A stretch of DNA of 64,000 nucleotides from Flectonema sp. DT1601. Lineage: Eukaryota; Euglenozoa; Diplonemea; Diplonemida; Diplonemidae. The DNA lies in assembly GCA_964019425.1 (NCBI GenBank), contig OZ025859.1:62001-126000 (forward strand), read 5' to 3'. A program made the position numbers and the translations under genes. This document shows, one piece after another, positions 35,648 to 46,400 of the stretch. Below the pieces are notes generated by a model. That model ran no database searches and was not told the origin of the DNA. It saw nothing but the letters and a program-made list of their open reading frames with translations. Each line of letters opens with the position of its first letter. Position 1 is the stretch's first letter.

Positions 35648-36225
35648 GCCTGGTGAAAATCAGCCACAAAAATTTGTAGGGCCAAAATAGGGCCATTGTA
35701 GGGCCAAAATAGGGCGCTGGAGGGCGCTTTTTTAATTAAATTTAATATAATGCCGAGCTCATTTTGACACACCCCTGCCCTCAGCGAGGTCGAATCGCAT
35801 CTTATTTGACATTTCTCCGGTTCGCCCGATCAAATGCGTCTCTGGGATATCAGTTAACTTGCCACCAGTAAACTTCTTTTTTTTCTCACAAGGTACCGTG
35901 AAGACCGGCCTATTAACAGGTTAGCAAGAACGCACTCTCCCTCCTCGAATCCCTCTATATTCGACTCGGTGCATTCTGCGGGCTAATCAGCTCCTTGTAG
36001 ATCTGGGATGCCCAAGTGTTTATATTCGAAAAATTATCATAACCAAATAAAGAAAGCACCGATGATGGATTTCGGCATCCAGGAGTTGTTTTGTAGGTGG
36101 CGCATTGAGTTGAATAGGACACTGTTCTTCCTTTTTCTTCACTTTGGACTTTTTTTAACACCCTCATTCCAGTATTGGTTCATCAGTTCTAAGCTATTTT
36201 TAGAAACCATGTTATCACTGTGGTA

Positions 36226-37083
36226 AAATATATTTCAACTTTTCTATCTGACCTTCCGTAGTTGTTCTTTTGACTCGACCCATTCTTATTCTTTAACAGC
36301 TCTGTTGTCACGAGGAGTGGAATTGTTGATCCTCATCTGATTCTTAATCGTAGAGGTGAATTCCTTGCGTGAGAGCACTAGTTAACACTAATACAGAAAT
36401 AAATTGTTATAAGGGGATACGTAGCAACTATATTGGCAATCTTCGCAAACATATTTTCCATATTAATGTGAACCTTCATATTATTTCAAGTGTTGTTGTT
36501 TTGATAACATCATCTTGTTGTTGTTGTTGTTGTTGTCGTCTTGTTGATTTCGTTGTAGAAACTGACGACGTGTCAGCCTCATCAGGTTTAGTCATGTCAG
36601 TTGTTATTTGAAAGTATATTTTAACTTTTCTATCTGACCTTCCGTAGTTGCTCTTTGACTCGACCCATTCTTGTTCTTTAACAGCTCTGTTGTCACGAGG
36701 AGTGGAATTGTTTATCCTCATCTGATTCTTCATCGTAGAGGTGAATTCCTTGCGTGAGAGCACTAGTTAAGACCAACACAGAAATAAATTGTTATAAGGG
36801 GATACGTAGCAACTATATTGGCAATCTTCCCTAATATATTTTCCATATTAATGTGAACCATCATATTATTTCAAGTGTTGTTGTTTTGATAACATCATCT
36901 TGTTGTTGTTGTTGTTGTCGTCGTCTTGTTGATTTCGTTGTAGAAGCTGACGACGTGTCAGCCTCATCAGGTTTAGTCATGTCAGTTGTTGTTGTTGTCG
37001 TCTTGTTGATTTCGTTGTAGAAGCTGACGACGTGTCAGCCTCATCAGGTTTAGTCATGTCAGTTGTTGTTGTTGTTGTTGTTT
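36226..37083. repeat. 386-bp tandem duplication plus 77-bp partial third copy
   Basis: The segment starting CTATCTGACCTTCCGTAG at 36244 recurs at 36630 with few changes, including a (GTT)n tract and the block GACGACGTGTCAGCCTCATC. The last part is repeated once more 77 bp on (about 36997-37073). Stops interrupt equivalent frames in one of the copies, so it looks non-coding. Confidence 0.9.
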
Positions 37084-37502
37084 TATATAGTTTACAAAAA
37101 AAAACTGAGTAAAAAGAGAATAATGTTATAAATAAAAAAAAAAAGGAGAACTTTTCTCTCTTGATCTTGTCACTCACTCTCCGTATCAATTTTTGATGAG
37201 CAGTTATACAATTAAAAGGGGAAAAAAAAAAAAAAGAAAAAAAATTTTACAAAAAAAAAAAAAAAAAAAACTGAGAACTTTATAAAAAGACTTCATTTTC
37301 ACATTTATAAAAGAAAACAAAAGGCAACCACAACATAACAGAAAAAGGGAGAAAGAAAGGAAAAAAAAAAAAAAAAAAAAAAAATAAAAACCAAGAAAGA
37401 GGAAGAAAAAGAATTTGTGCTTTAAATTTAAAACTTTTCGGAATCGTAAAAATAAGAACACTTGTGCTTTTGATGGTTTTATGTTATACTCAACTTTGAG
37501 TG

Positions 37503-37536
<34 letters not shown>

Positions 37537-37770
37537 GTCCACGTGTTCTCTTGCTAGCTCTCCTACAATCAATACTTGTTAAAATATAAAGAGGAGGACA
37601 GCTTTAAAATATAAAAACAGTATTCGGAACGACAAAGTTAACTACGGTAATGCAAACCTTTATCCTCTCATCACCAATATGCTGAAAACATACTTATGAT
37701 TATTAAGGGTTCTTGTTGATAACCGTAAATGTTAAGGACTGGGGTGGGAGACACGCGGTGTAACTTCTAT

Positions 37771-40035
37771 TCACCGCATGGGACACTTCACGTATTCCTT
37801 CTTAGCATTATCATCATTGTACATAAGGTCAATGAGATGGCAATACTTTTGTTCGACTACTGTTCGGCGAAGTTTAAGTGTTGGAGTGAGCTCACCCGTC
37901 GCAATTGAAAAGTCTTTCGGTAAAATTGAGAATTTTTGTATGCGACTAGCATTGGATGGACAGACCAACCCGTCGCAATTAACTTTCGTAATGGCAGTCG
38001 CTATTTTTTTAATCCAAATATCGCAGTCCTGTGCTTCGGATATCGTCGTCGCTGGTGTTATTTCCGCAGCATTTCCAGTCAGAATTTCACCTCCAGGTTG
38101 TTCTCCAGTGGAACCCTCAACATTTAGAGTTATCAGACAGATGTTAAATTTTCTCTTATCCCCGATCATAATTATATTTGAGATAGCGCCAGACATGGTT
38201 TCCTTGACTGCGTCTTCCATCGGAACCGGAGCGATGTTTTCACCTCCGGCACCGATAATCAATTCCTTGTATCTGCCGGTTATTTTAAACATTCCTCGAG
38301 TGTCGACAGTTCCCTTATCTCCGCTGTGCATCCAACCGCTTTCATCGATGGCTTCTCTGTTTTTTGCTTCTACCGATTTAACGTGTTCCTCACCAAGATC
38401 TGGATTAGCGAGGTATCCCATCATAATGTTTCGGCCTCTAAAACATATCTCTCCTTGATAAATCTCTGACAGGGTTGATGATAATAATTGTTCTGGAGGA
38501 CATGGTTGAACTCTTTTGTATTGTTTACTCCCTTCAGGATCTTCTTTCATCACCACTACTTCTATTCCGGGTGCCGCATATCCACAGGAACCCCAAACAT
38601 GTGCTTCTGGTGTTGATAGGGTTGCCGCTCCAGTTGTTTCAGACATTCCGTAAAGTTCGTTTATCTGAATACCAAGTCTACCAAAAAATTGTAAGGTGTC
38701 AAGCTGAATAGGAGCTGCAGCAGACACACAGAACTTACAATGAGTTAACCCAAGAGCTTCTCTAACGCCTTTATAAACTTTTTGATATAAACCACATCCA
38801 TAACAAGTTGGTGATATCCCAGATCCTCCCATCTGCTGAGCGACAGCATACGCTGCTCCTTTTGCCTTAGCTCCATTAAGAACAGCTCGCTTGCAACCCG
38901 TTATTTTATGAGCTGCTGCCTTAGCAAGTATTCCCGCTTGGATCTTTTCCCATACTCTGGGAACACCGAGAAACATTGTTGGCTGTACTGCTGCTATTCT
39001 GTCTTTTAATGTGAATTCTTTCAGGTCCATCTGTCTTGCGAATGTCGTTTCAACGGATGTAGTAGCCGTAGTGCATACAATTGGTGCGATGATATCGAGT
39101 AGCATTCCTGCTACGTGTGAGAGAGGGAGGTATGAAATAATTCGTTGGGTTTTTACAGTGGGGTCAGCAATTTGTCTGACGAGGGTAGAATCAAAATGAA
39201 AATTATCGTGTGATATCATCACAGCCTTTGGATCACCAGTAGTACCCGAAGTATAAATAAGTGCACAAGCTCCGAGTGGTGTTATTGTTTGTTGCCGAGA
39301 GTAGTATTCGGAGTCGGTTGTTCTTTTTGAAATTTCAACTAGTCTCGACCACGCAACTACTTCAACAACTGTTCCCGCAGCGTTCTGAAAGTTTAAAGTT
39401 TCTACTCCGGGAGTCCATGCAATGATTGCTCTTAATTTAGGGAGCTTTCCACCTTCACACAATCTTTGAAAAACTTTAATCTGTTTTGCTTCTTGACAGA
39501 CAGCAACAACAGCACCTGAATGCCTCGCCTTAAACCTAACCTGTTCTATTTCATCAGTCGGGTACACTCCAGTCGCTAGACCACCAGCCATAATACCTCC
39601 GAGGAGTGACATAAACCATTCGGGGGAGTTGAAGCCGTATATGCAGATGCCATCTTTTTCACCGAGTCCGAATGCCATGAATGCTTTAGCAACTGACGTG
39701 CATTCCTTGTAATACTGCAACCACGTCCAACTATGCCATCGGACGTTTGTATCCTTACCTGATTCTGGTGGCATTCCTTGATGGCTTCTCTCACAACGTA
39801 AAGCAATGCAATCTCCTTTTAGTCGAGCAGCTTTTTCAAACAGTTTCGGAATAGTTGCGAAAGGTACTTCGGCTTCCGATGCCATGCCAGTCTGAGCAGC
39901 TATTACTTTTCTTTGTTCCTTAGCTCCAGAAACCCAATGCTGAGCTCCTTTTTCATAAGGACAAAAATATTCATCTTTTTGCATATCCGACGTTGGAGAC
40001 TCCCTGAATACGGTGGTGGATTGCGTACATCCCAT
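37771..40035 (-). CDS. Long-chain acyl-CoA synthetase, bubblegum (ACSBG)-like
   Basis: A 754-residue adenylate-forming enzyme that should activate fatty acids with ATP and CoA. The AMP-binding P-loop is YTSGTTGDPKAVM at 261-273. The A5-type motif is YGMSETTG at 462-469, the ribose-binding Asp is in SGDKG at 571-575, and the signature GRYKELIIGAGGENIAP is at 587-603. The candidate catalytic Lys is Lys721 in GELTPTLK. The GGENIAP(V)P stretch and long linker favour the bubblegum branch over ACSL. The N-terminus MGCTQS is a good N-myristoylation (and nearby palmitoylation) signal, which suggests membrane attachment without a transmembrane helix. The reading frame is intronless, starting at the first ATG. 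Confidence 0.92.
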   Translation of the reverse strand: MGCTQSTTVFRESPTSDMQKDEYFCPYEKGAQHWVSGAKEQRKVIAAQTGMASEAEVPFATIPKLFEKAARLKGDCIALRCERSHQGMPPESGKDTNVRWHSWTWLQYYKECTSVAKAFMAFGLGEKDGICIYGFNSPEWFMSLLGGIMAGGLATGVYPTDEIEQVRFKARHSGAVVAVCQEAKQIKVFQRLCEGGKLPKLRAIIAWTPGVETLNFQNAAGTVVEVVAWSRLVEISKRTTDSEYYSRQQTITPLGACALIYTSGTTGDPKAVMISHDNFHFDSTLVRQIADPTVKTQRIISYLPLSHVAGMLLDIIAPIVCTTATTSVETTFARQMDLKEFTLKDRIAAVQPTMFLGVPRVWEKIQAGILAKAAAHKITGCKRAVLNGAKAKGAAYAVAQQMGGSGISPTCYGCGLYQKVYKGVREALGLTHCKFCVSAAAPIQLDTLQFFGRLGIQINELYGMSETTGAATLSTPEAHVWGSCGYAAPGIEVVVMKEDPEGSKQYKRVQPCPPEQLLSSTLSEIYQGEICFRGRNIMMGYLANPDLGEEHVKSVEAKNREAIDESGWMHSGDKGTVDTRGMFKITGRYKELIIGAGGENIAPVPMEDAVKETMSGAISNIIMIGDKRKFNICLITLNVEGSTGEQPGGEILTGNAAEITPATTISEAQDCDIWIKKIATAITKVNCDGLVCPSNASRIQKFSILPKDFSIATGELTPTLKLRRTVVEQKYCHLIDLMYNDDNAKKEYVKCPMR

Positions 40036-40442
40036 TTATCGTGATATGTTATATTTGAGACTGCAGAATGTAGAATATTAAATTATTATATAAAAATAAA
40101 AAAAACAATTCGAGTAACCTCCTGAACTCCAGTTAAAAGTTGTTAGCGAACAATACAATAAACTGACTGATCATCTATCTGTTGTTAAGAAGTCTACAGT
40201 AAGCTTAGTTCCTGCATTCTAATTGAGAAGGAATAGTGATTTTTATAATTAGAGAGATAGAGAGAGAGAGAGATCTTCTCTGAATGCCGTATTGGAAATG
40301 AACCCAGCTCACGTTCCCTGTTAGTGGGTGAACAATCCAATCCTTGAGACAATTCTACTTGTCTTGGTTAGGAAGAGCCGACATCGGAGGAACGTTCGCT
40401 GGCTGTCACAAGTCAGTCATCTCTGCCAACAGAAAAATAGGT
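40036..40442. other. Intergenic spacer
   Basis: 407 bp between the acyl-CoA synthetase start and the stop of the next minus-strand gene. It contains a (GA)n run near 40254-40273. No gene seen. Confidence 0.6.
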
Positions 40443-41690
40443 TTAGTTCTTTCGTAATTCAGCAATCCTCTTCTCACGGAACTCATAAGATTGTTTATCA
40501 GGTACTGTAGCACCTGCGTAAACAGCAATATGAATATCTCCATCTGATGATGGCATCGGTTCTCCGTACTTCGAAAGAACAACTCGCTCAGGAGACCTGA
40601 GTTGTCTATTTGGATAGAGAAAGTGTCCGGCAGTTGATAAAGATAAAAACATCAAAGCTGCCTGAGGTAATCGAAATGCGAGTAATTCCGTAACAGGAAG
40701 GAACGCTGATGGATTGTATCTTATGATGTGAGAATCAATTGTCCTCTCAAGACGAACTCTGTTGATAAATTGACGAATTGGATGAACAAAACAAGTGGCA
40801 GCAATCGTACCAATAACACCACCGAGAGCACCTCCAATAATTCTTGAACTACCAGTCCCACAACAATCAAAAGAATATCCCCAAGTCCCAAGAACAATAC
40901 CTGAATGCATCGCTTCTACAGCAATTGATGGATGTCCGGTAAATGCTGTAATGAATTGTTTTCTTTGACCAACTCCTCTCATATGATCATAAATTCCAAC
41001 GACGGGATGAATCACTGATTTACATGCGACCTCCGCCACTAATCCAGCAGCAACATAATTTGGAAATGACAAAGTCTTGGATACTGTACAGTTACTAACT
41101 AGACTGTCATAAAATAGAAATCTTAGTGACCATATCGCTGGGTACAAGTTGTTTAATGAAGATTTCCATGTCATAGAAGGTCCGTTGTGAACCCATGATT
41201 TTTGAGCTTTATTGTAATACGGTTCTAAACTGTGCGGCCACCGCTTTAACAAATGAGGTGTCTTCTTATAAAAATCAGCAGAACGAATCGCCTCAGACAG
41301 ATATGCCGTAACTGAACTAAATTGAGATTTAACTCCCCAAGTCAGACTCCCACACAACCCTCCAACAACAGCGCATTTTGGTGACAGAGAATACACCGCT
41401 CTTCGTAATCTTAATATCTGTTGATATCCCCAAGCGATGATTATCGAAAGGAATGCCAATTCCTCTTCAAGTGAAAGAAACGTAGCAACTACTACTCTAG
41501 TTATCACCCATGGGGTGAATACTATAACGTCTTCTTCTTTTACTGATGAAGGTCGTTTTTCCTTTCTTGTTAAGATGCTTTCTTCTGATGTGTTGTTGTT
41601 GTCATCGTCTTTGCTCTCAGTTATAAACGACCTCACTGCAGTATTCTCGTTATCATCACCTGAGTCTTGTGAATTAATAGACGATGTCAT
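40443..41690 (-). CDS. Multi-pass membrane protein, divergent mitochondrial-carrier-like
   Basis: About 415 residues from MTSSINSQDS, chosen because the frame further upstream runs through poly-A. The first 60 residues are acidic/Ser-rich and disordered. Then come several hydrophobic helices. Two stretches resemble odd-numbered carrier helices: AGLVAEVACKSVIHPVVGIYD and IIGGALGGVIGTIAATCFVHP followed by IRQFINRVRLER. In mitochondrial carriers the equivalent motif is Px[DE]xx[KR]. Here the acidic residue is missing in both, so the salt-bridge network is absent. It could be an outer-membrane or non-transporting relative, or an unrelated Gly-rich helical protein. The gene directly follows the acyl-CoA synthetase on the same strand. 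Confidence 0.5.
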   Translation of the reverse strand: MTSSINSQDSGDDNENTAVRSFITESKDDDNNNTSEESILTRKEKRPSSVKEEDVIVFTPWVITRVVVATFLSLEEELAFLSIIIAWGYQQILRLRRAVYSLSPKCAVVGGLCGSLTWGVKSQFSSVTAYLSEAIRSADFYKKTPHLLKRWPHSLEPYYNKAQKSWVHNGPSMTWKSSLNNLYPAIWSLRFLFYDSLVSNCTVSKTLSFPNYVAAGLVAEVACKSVIHPVVGIYDHMRGVGQRKQFITAFTGHPSIAVEAMHSGIVLGTWGYSFDCCGTGSSRIIGGALGGVIGTIAATCFVHPIRQFINRVRLERTIDSHIIRYNPSAFLPVTELLAFRLPQAALMFLSLSTAGHFLYPNRQLRSPERVVLSKYGEPMPSSDGDIHIAVYAGATVPDKQSYEFREKRIAELRKN

Positions 41691-43429
41691 AAATCTATCT
41701 TCTTGAGCTTTTTTTTTTTTTTTTTTTTTTTTTGATTGTAAAATAGTAATAAAATAATCAGTACAAAAACACACACAAAAAGAAAAACGATTCCCAAAAA
41801 AAAAAAAAAAAAAGCATTCTTTTTTTTTTTACCTGTTTAAAAGTAAATAATTTTATACTTTTGCCATCCACAAATCAGTAGTCTCTTATGGTATTGGTGA
41901 AAGGGGGGGGGCGGCTTTGAGAACAAGCTTTGATGAAGAAATTGCTAATAAGAAATTTCTAATTGCTGCACTCCGCCAGTCACACCTCGCGTCACTACAT
42001 ACTTCTAGAAAATGATGTTTTTTTTTTCCCTATTTTTCTCTATCCTTTTCCTCTTCAGTTGAGATTAAATATACATATGATGCTTTAAAAAATACGAAAA
42101 AAAAATTGATTTTTTGATTTTTTTTTTTTTTTTTTCTTAGTAAAGCATCATTCACGAGGAACGGAGAGAAAAAGAAGGAAACATGTGAAAAACAATACTC
42201 CTATTGCATAAGATCATAAACTGATGAGTGTAGTGTCGCGGATAAACTGCAGCGGAAATGCTATATAGGAACAAGCCCTACCTTTGTATGGTAGGCGGGC
42301 TGTACCCTTTATCAAACCTCAATTTTGGTTGAGGAAAATACAATTTGTGAAATGGGAAGGGAAGCAAAATAAGGTTTATAAAAAAAAAAAAAAAAAAAAA
42401 AATATGAATAACCAGTGTCCTATTTCTTGTAGCTGCATCAAGAAAAATAAAAAATTGTCGATTTTTTTTTTTTTCTTCCTCAAAGCAGATTGTTTTTTTT
42501 TTTCCCAGTTACAGTGTATCTCGTGGGCTAAGGTGTCCACACGAAGACTCATTAAATTGGACCAGTTGGTTATTTTCAATTTAAAATAAAAAAAAAATGA
42601 AAAAACGGTAGAACAACTATTCATACAACGTTATGCAATAGAGGGAACGCTGAACGAAATCACCAATCCCAGTCTGCTACTAGAGAGGAAAAAAATATTC
42701 GAAAGGGTGCTGTCTCAAATTTTTTGTGACTTCTTTCTCAATTTTTTTTTAATTATTTTTTTTGGAAAAAAAATGCGGGGGTGGGGAATAAAAATACGTA
42801 ATAAAAGACTTCTGTAACAATCCCTTGAGAAGCAAATAAATTGGGATTTTTTTTTTTTTTTTTTTTTTTCAAATTTTTTTTTTACAAGCACATATAATCA
42901 CTAAAAAAAAAAAAAAATAAGGCAATTCGCTATATAATAACACAAAAAATGAAATAATGTTAAGCAACTTGAGAAATCGATCAGCCGCTAGACTCAAAAT
43001 CCATTCAGCAATATTAATGTATATGTCACACGGTTTGCTCGATGGCTGGCAACAGCAACGATGCCAGTCCTTTGCCTAGTCACCATAATGCTGCCTTCAT
43101 ACAAGCCCCATGGACAGATTAAAACGAGTTGTGAAAAGTTTTTCAGAATTATTTTTTTGCTCTTTTATTACATAAAAAAAAAAAAAACTGACAAAAACCA
43201 TTTCATATTAAAAAAAAAAAAGTTTTTTTTTTCAAATGAAAAAAAAGTTTTGTCATGTTTATGTATCTCATTATATTATCGGGAATAAAATGAAAAAAAT
43301 TAAAATGAAAACAAGAATTTAAATTCATTTTCTTTGATTTTTTTTTTTTTTTCTTTTTTCGTTTTTTTTTTTAATTCAACCGAAATTGAATTTTATTTTT
43401 TTAAATAAGACGTTATCACTTTTTTTCAC
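41691..43429. other. Intergenic AT-rich DNA with long inverted repeat
   Basis: Long A/T runs (41710-41733, 41798-41813, 42118-42135, 42380-42402, 42847-42869). An inverted pair at 42077-42087 and 42141-42151 flanks a T-rich loop. No gene is supported. The end near 43429 is the 3' flank of the first reductase copy and differs from the flanks of the other copies. Confidence 0.5.
42077..42151. other. Inverted repeat, 11-bp arms, 53-nt loop
   Basis: ATGATGCTTTA (42077-42087) and TAAAGCATCAT (42141-42151) are exact inverse complements enclosing an A/T-homopolymer loop. Confidence 0.6.
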
Positions 43430-46400
43430 CTAGAACTCAAACACCTCAGCGTGGAAGTCAAATCCCTTGGCGTAAGCAGCCTCTTCGACCGCACGCACCA
43501 TAGGAGCAGGTCCACAGGCGAACACCGCGGTCTTGGAACCGCATCCATCGAAGATGCCCGCGTAGTCTGGTCTTCCGGACAACACAGGAAGTGAGTACGT
43601 TGGATCCTCGCTGTCCGGAAGCATCACGTCCACGAACTTCGCAGCGTCGTCCGCAGTGTTGTGGAGGGTCAGGGTCACGCTGTCGTCGGCCTTCGCGTGG
43701 CAGTTCGCCAATTCCGGTCCGAAGCACTCGAACGCATCCGCTCCACGTCCCGACCACACCAACTCCACCTGCACCGCACCGTCCGGAGTCGTCTTCCTGC
43801 GAACAGCCTTCTCCAGAAGCGACAACGCAGGGGTGATTCCGACTCCTCCCGTGCACATCACAATCTTGTCGTATCCCACCAGCTTCGACAACCTCGGCAG
43901 AGCTGAGTTTCCGAACGGACCCTGCACAACGATCTTCTCTCCCGACAAGTCCTTGTTCGCCACAGCCGCAGTCCAGCTGTCTGGTCCGTTCGCCTTCATG
44001 TGGATGCTGAAAGTCGTCATTCCGTTCTTCGTCGCTCCCCTGCTGCTGATCGAGAACGGATGCCACTCCAGGCTGCTGATCGATGGGATCTTCACCAGAA
44101 CGTACTGCGTAGGCTCAAACGAGAAGCTCTTCATCGAGATCGTCAGCTTCGTGATTCCTCCCTTCCTTGGCTCGTGTTCCTTGATCGTCGCAGTTCCCAC
44201 GCATCCCGCGTGGATGTGTCTCGACATCAAGTCCACCGCGTACAGAATCACAGGAATTCCGCAGTAGATCATCAAACTCGGGTAATGGATCCACGCCATC
44301 ACGTAAACCACGATGTACATCAAGTGAGACAACACGAACACATTCCAGTAGTTACGTCTGATGTAAGGAAGCGCTCCCAAGCACACAATCGTCAAAGCAC
44401 ACCATGCGATGAAACCAGCCGCAGGAGGTCCGTGAGGGTATCCAATCTCCCATCTGAACATTCTCTCAAACGACAACCTCGCCGCCTCGTTCGCGTTCTC
44501 CGGGTTGATGTAAGTCTGAGTCGAGTACACAGGAGTTCCCTGACGGTAGTATCTCATGTGGTCCGCGAACATACCGATGAAATGGCACACCGTCAACACC
44601 CAAATCCATCCTCCGATTCTACGATGGAAAGCCAACGCTCTCTCGAATGGAATTCCGATGCACCACAACAACACCGAGTGTCTCGAAACAGGGAACAGCT
44701 GCAACACCAAAAGACCAGCCACCACTCCTCCAATTCCACGGCTCGTCTTTCCAACCAAGTTGTTGATCGTCGCGTGGTTCCACACGTAGAAGAAGCACAA
44801 CAAGCACCATCCAATGATCCACAAGTTCATCATCAAAGTCCCCCAGTAGAATCGGAGTTGCAGAGGAAGGTACTGGTCCACCATCTCGAGCATCGGAGAC
44901 AGAGGTCCGTTCAGAGGCTTCTGGTACTTGTTCTTCATCAGGAACCCAATCAATGCCATCAAGAACAACAAGATCACCCAGCACATGATCAGGTACATGA
45001 GCACGTCTCCGTTGTTACCACGCCACTCGAAGTACACCATTCCTCCGAGGCTGTGCTTGTTTCCTCTGATCAATCGAGTCCACAGGAAGTATGGCTGTCT
45101 GTATCCAATGCATCCGTCCTCAATGCAACCCTGTCCGTCGATCACTCCTCTCTTCGGTTCCCATCTGGTTGGGGTTGATGGTGTTCCGTCTCCTCCATCA
45201 GCAGCTCCACCGTCAGCAGTGGTGGTACCATCAGCTCCACCATCAGCACCTCCATCAGCAGTGGTGGTACCATCAGCTCCACCATCAGCACCTCCGTCCG
45301 CCTGAAGCACATTTACAGCTCTGCTGTTCGTGTTCAAAGTCAACACAGCAGGGTTCCTCGTCACAGTCAGTCCTCCCACGGTAGTCGCCGACCACTGCTG
45401 CACCGACTGGGTCGCAGCCGCGTTCACCGAAGTCTTCGTCATCGAAGTGATCGTCACCTCGACCCTCATCGTCGCAGTTGCGAGGACAGAAGCTCTGGCA
45501 CCGTCAGCGGCACCGTCAGCAGCACCATCAGCGGCAGCACCGTCGGCCGCACCGTCCGCAGCACCACCGTCGGCAGCACCACCGTCAGCAGTTGCTGTTG
45601 CTGGTGCTGGAGCTGACGTGATTCCACGCTTGGTATCGATCTCAGCCTTCAACTTGCACTCGGTCAGTGTGTTGTCCGCCTGCACGTTGCAGATTCTAGT
45701 CACGTGGGTTCCGGTTTCGGTGATCGAGTTCGCCTTCGTGTATGTGTTAGTCGCGCCACCGTCAGCGCCATCAGCGCCACCATCTGCTCCACCATCAGCA
45801 CCATCAGCGGCAGTAGTACCGTCAGCGGCACCGTCAGCAGCACCATCAGCAACAGCAACTGCACGGTGAGCGGTAGCTGCTACAGACCTGTTTTTGTGTT
45901 TTGTTTTGGTTTTTGTTTTTGATTCCAAACCCCATCCATGGAAACATGCTTACTTGGCGATCAACAGAATTGAAATAAACAAAACAACAAAATAAATAAT
46001 TTGAATAAAGATCCATACCTTGCCTTCACCTCAGCCTCAATTGCGGTCAAAGACGTGAGAAGCTCCGGAGAATTCCAGAACGTAGCGAGCTCAGTTGGGA
46101 TCTGCACCTCCATAAACACGACTGAAGTTGGAGCTCCCTCAGCAGGGGCAGCGACAACACGAGGACGGCCTGCAGCGATGATCCTCCTCCCAGAGAACGT
46201 GATGGTTTGCCATTGACCGTCGATCACTGCCGCAGCACGTTCCGCTCCTTCGCGAGCACCGGCAATCGATGTCGACTCGAAGTCAATTCTGACAACCAAA
46301 TCACCAGCAGCAAGGGTGCTTGCGGCACGGCCATCACCATCAGCGGCAGCACCGTCAGCAGCACCTCCGTCAGCAGCACCTCCATCAGCTGTGGTCCCGT

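Larger units (their letters stand above)
35363..37770. other. Intergenic region with palindrome, G-runs and tandem repeats
   Basis: The channel gene's presumed 5' untranslated region holds two G9 runs (35401-35419, plus strand). A 20-bp palindrome lies at 35628-35647, a direct repeat at 35675-35718 and a tandem repeat at 36226-37083. Long A-tracts lie around 37219-37270, 37361-37384 and 37502-37532. No gene is supported. Confidence 0.55.

Noticed and set aside
36476-36763. 95-residue Gln-rich minus-strand frame in the 386-bp repeat
   Set aside because: The equivalent frame is interrupted in the other repeat unit, and the Gln run is just the (GTT)n tract.
44000-45178. 392-residue plus-strand frame opposite the reductase core, present in all four copies
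   Set aside because: It is the antisense shadow of a strongly C-ending, GC-rich coding sequence. Its Arg/His/Gln-rich product has no domain, and its conservation is forced by the sense strand.
45961-46018. Reductase exon 1 as a separate 322-residue gene ending in a hydrophobic tail
   Set aside because: The hydrophobic tail is read from the intron. GT-AG signals and phase 2 on both sides join it to the dehydrogenase exon in every copy.
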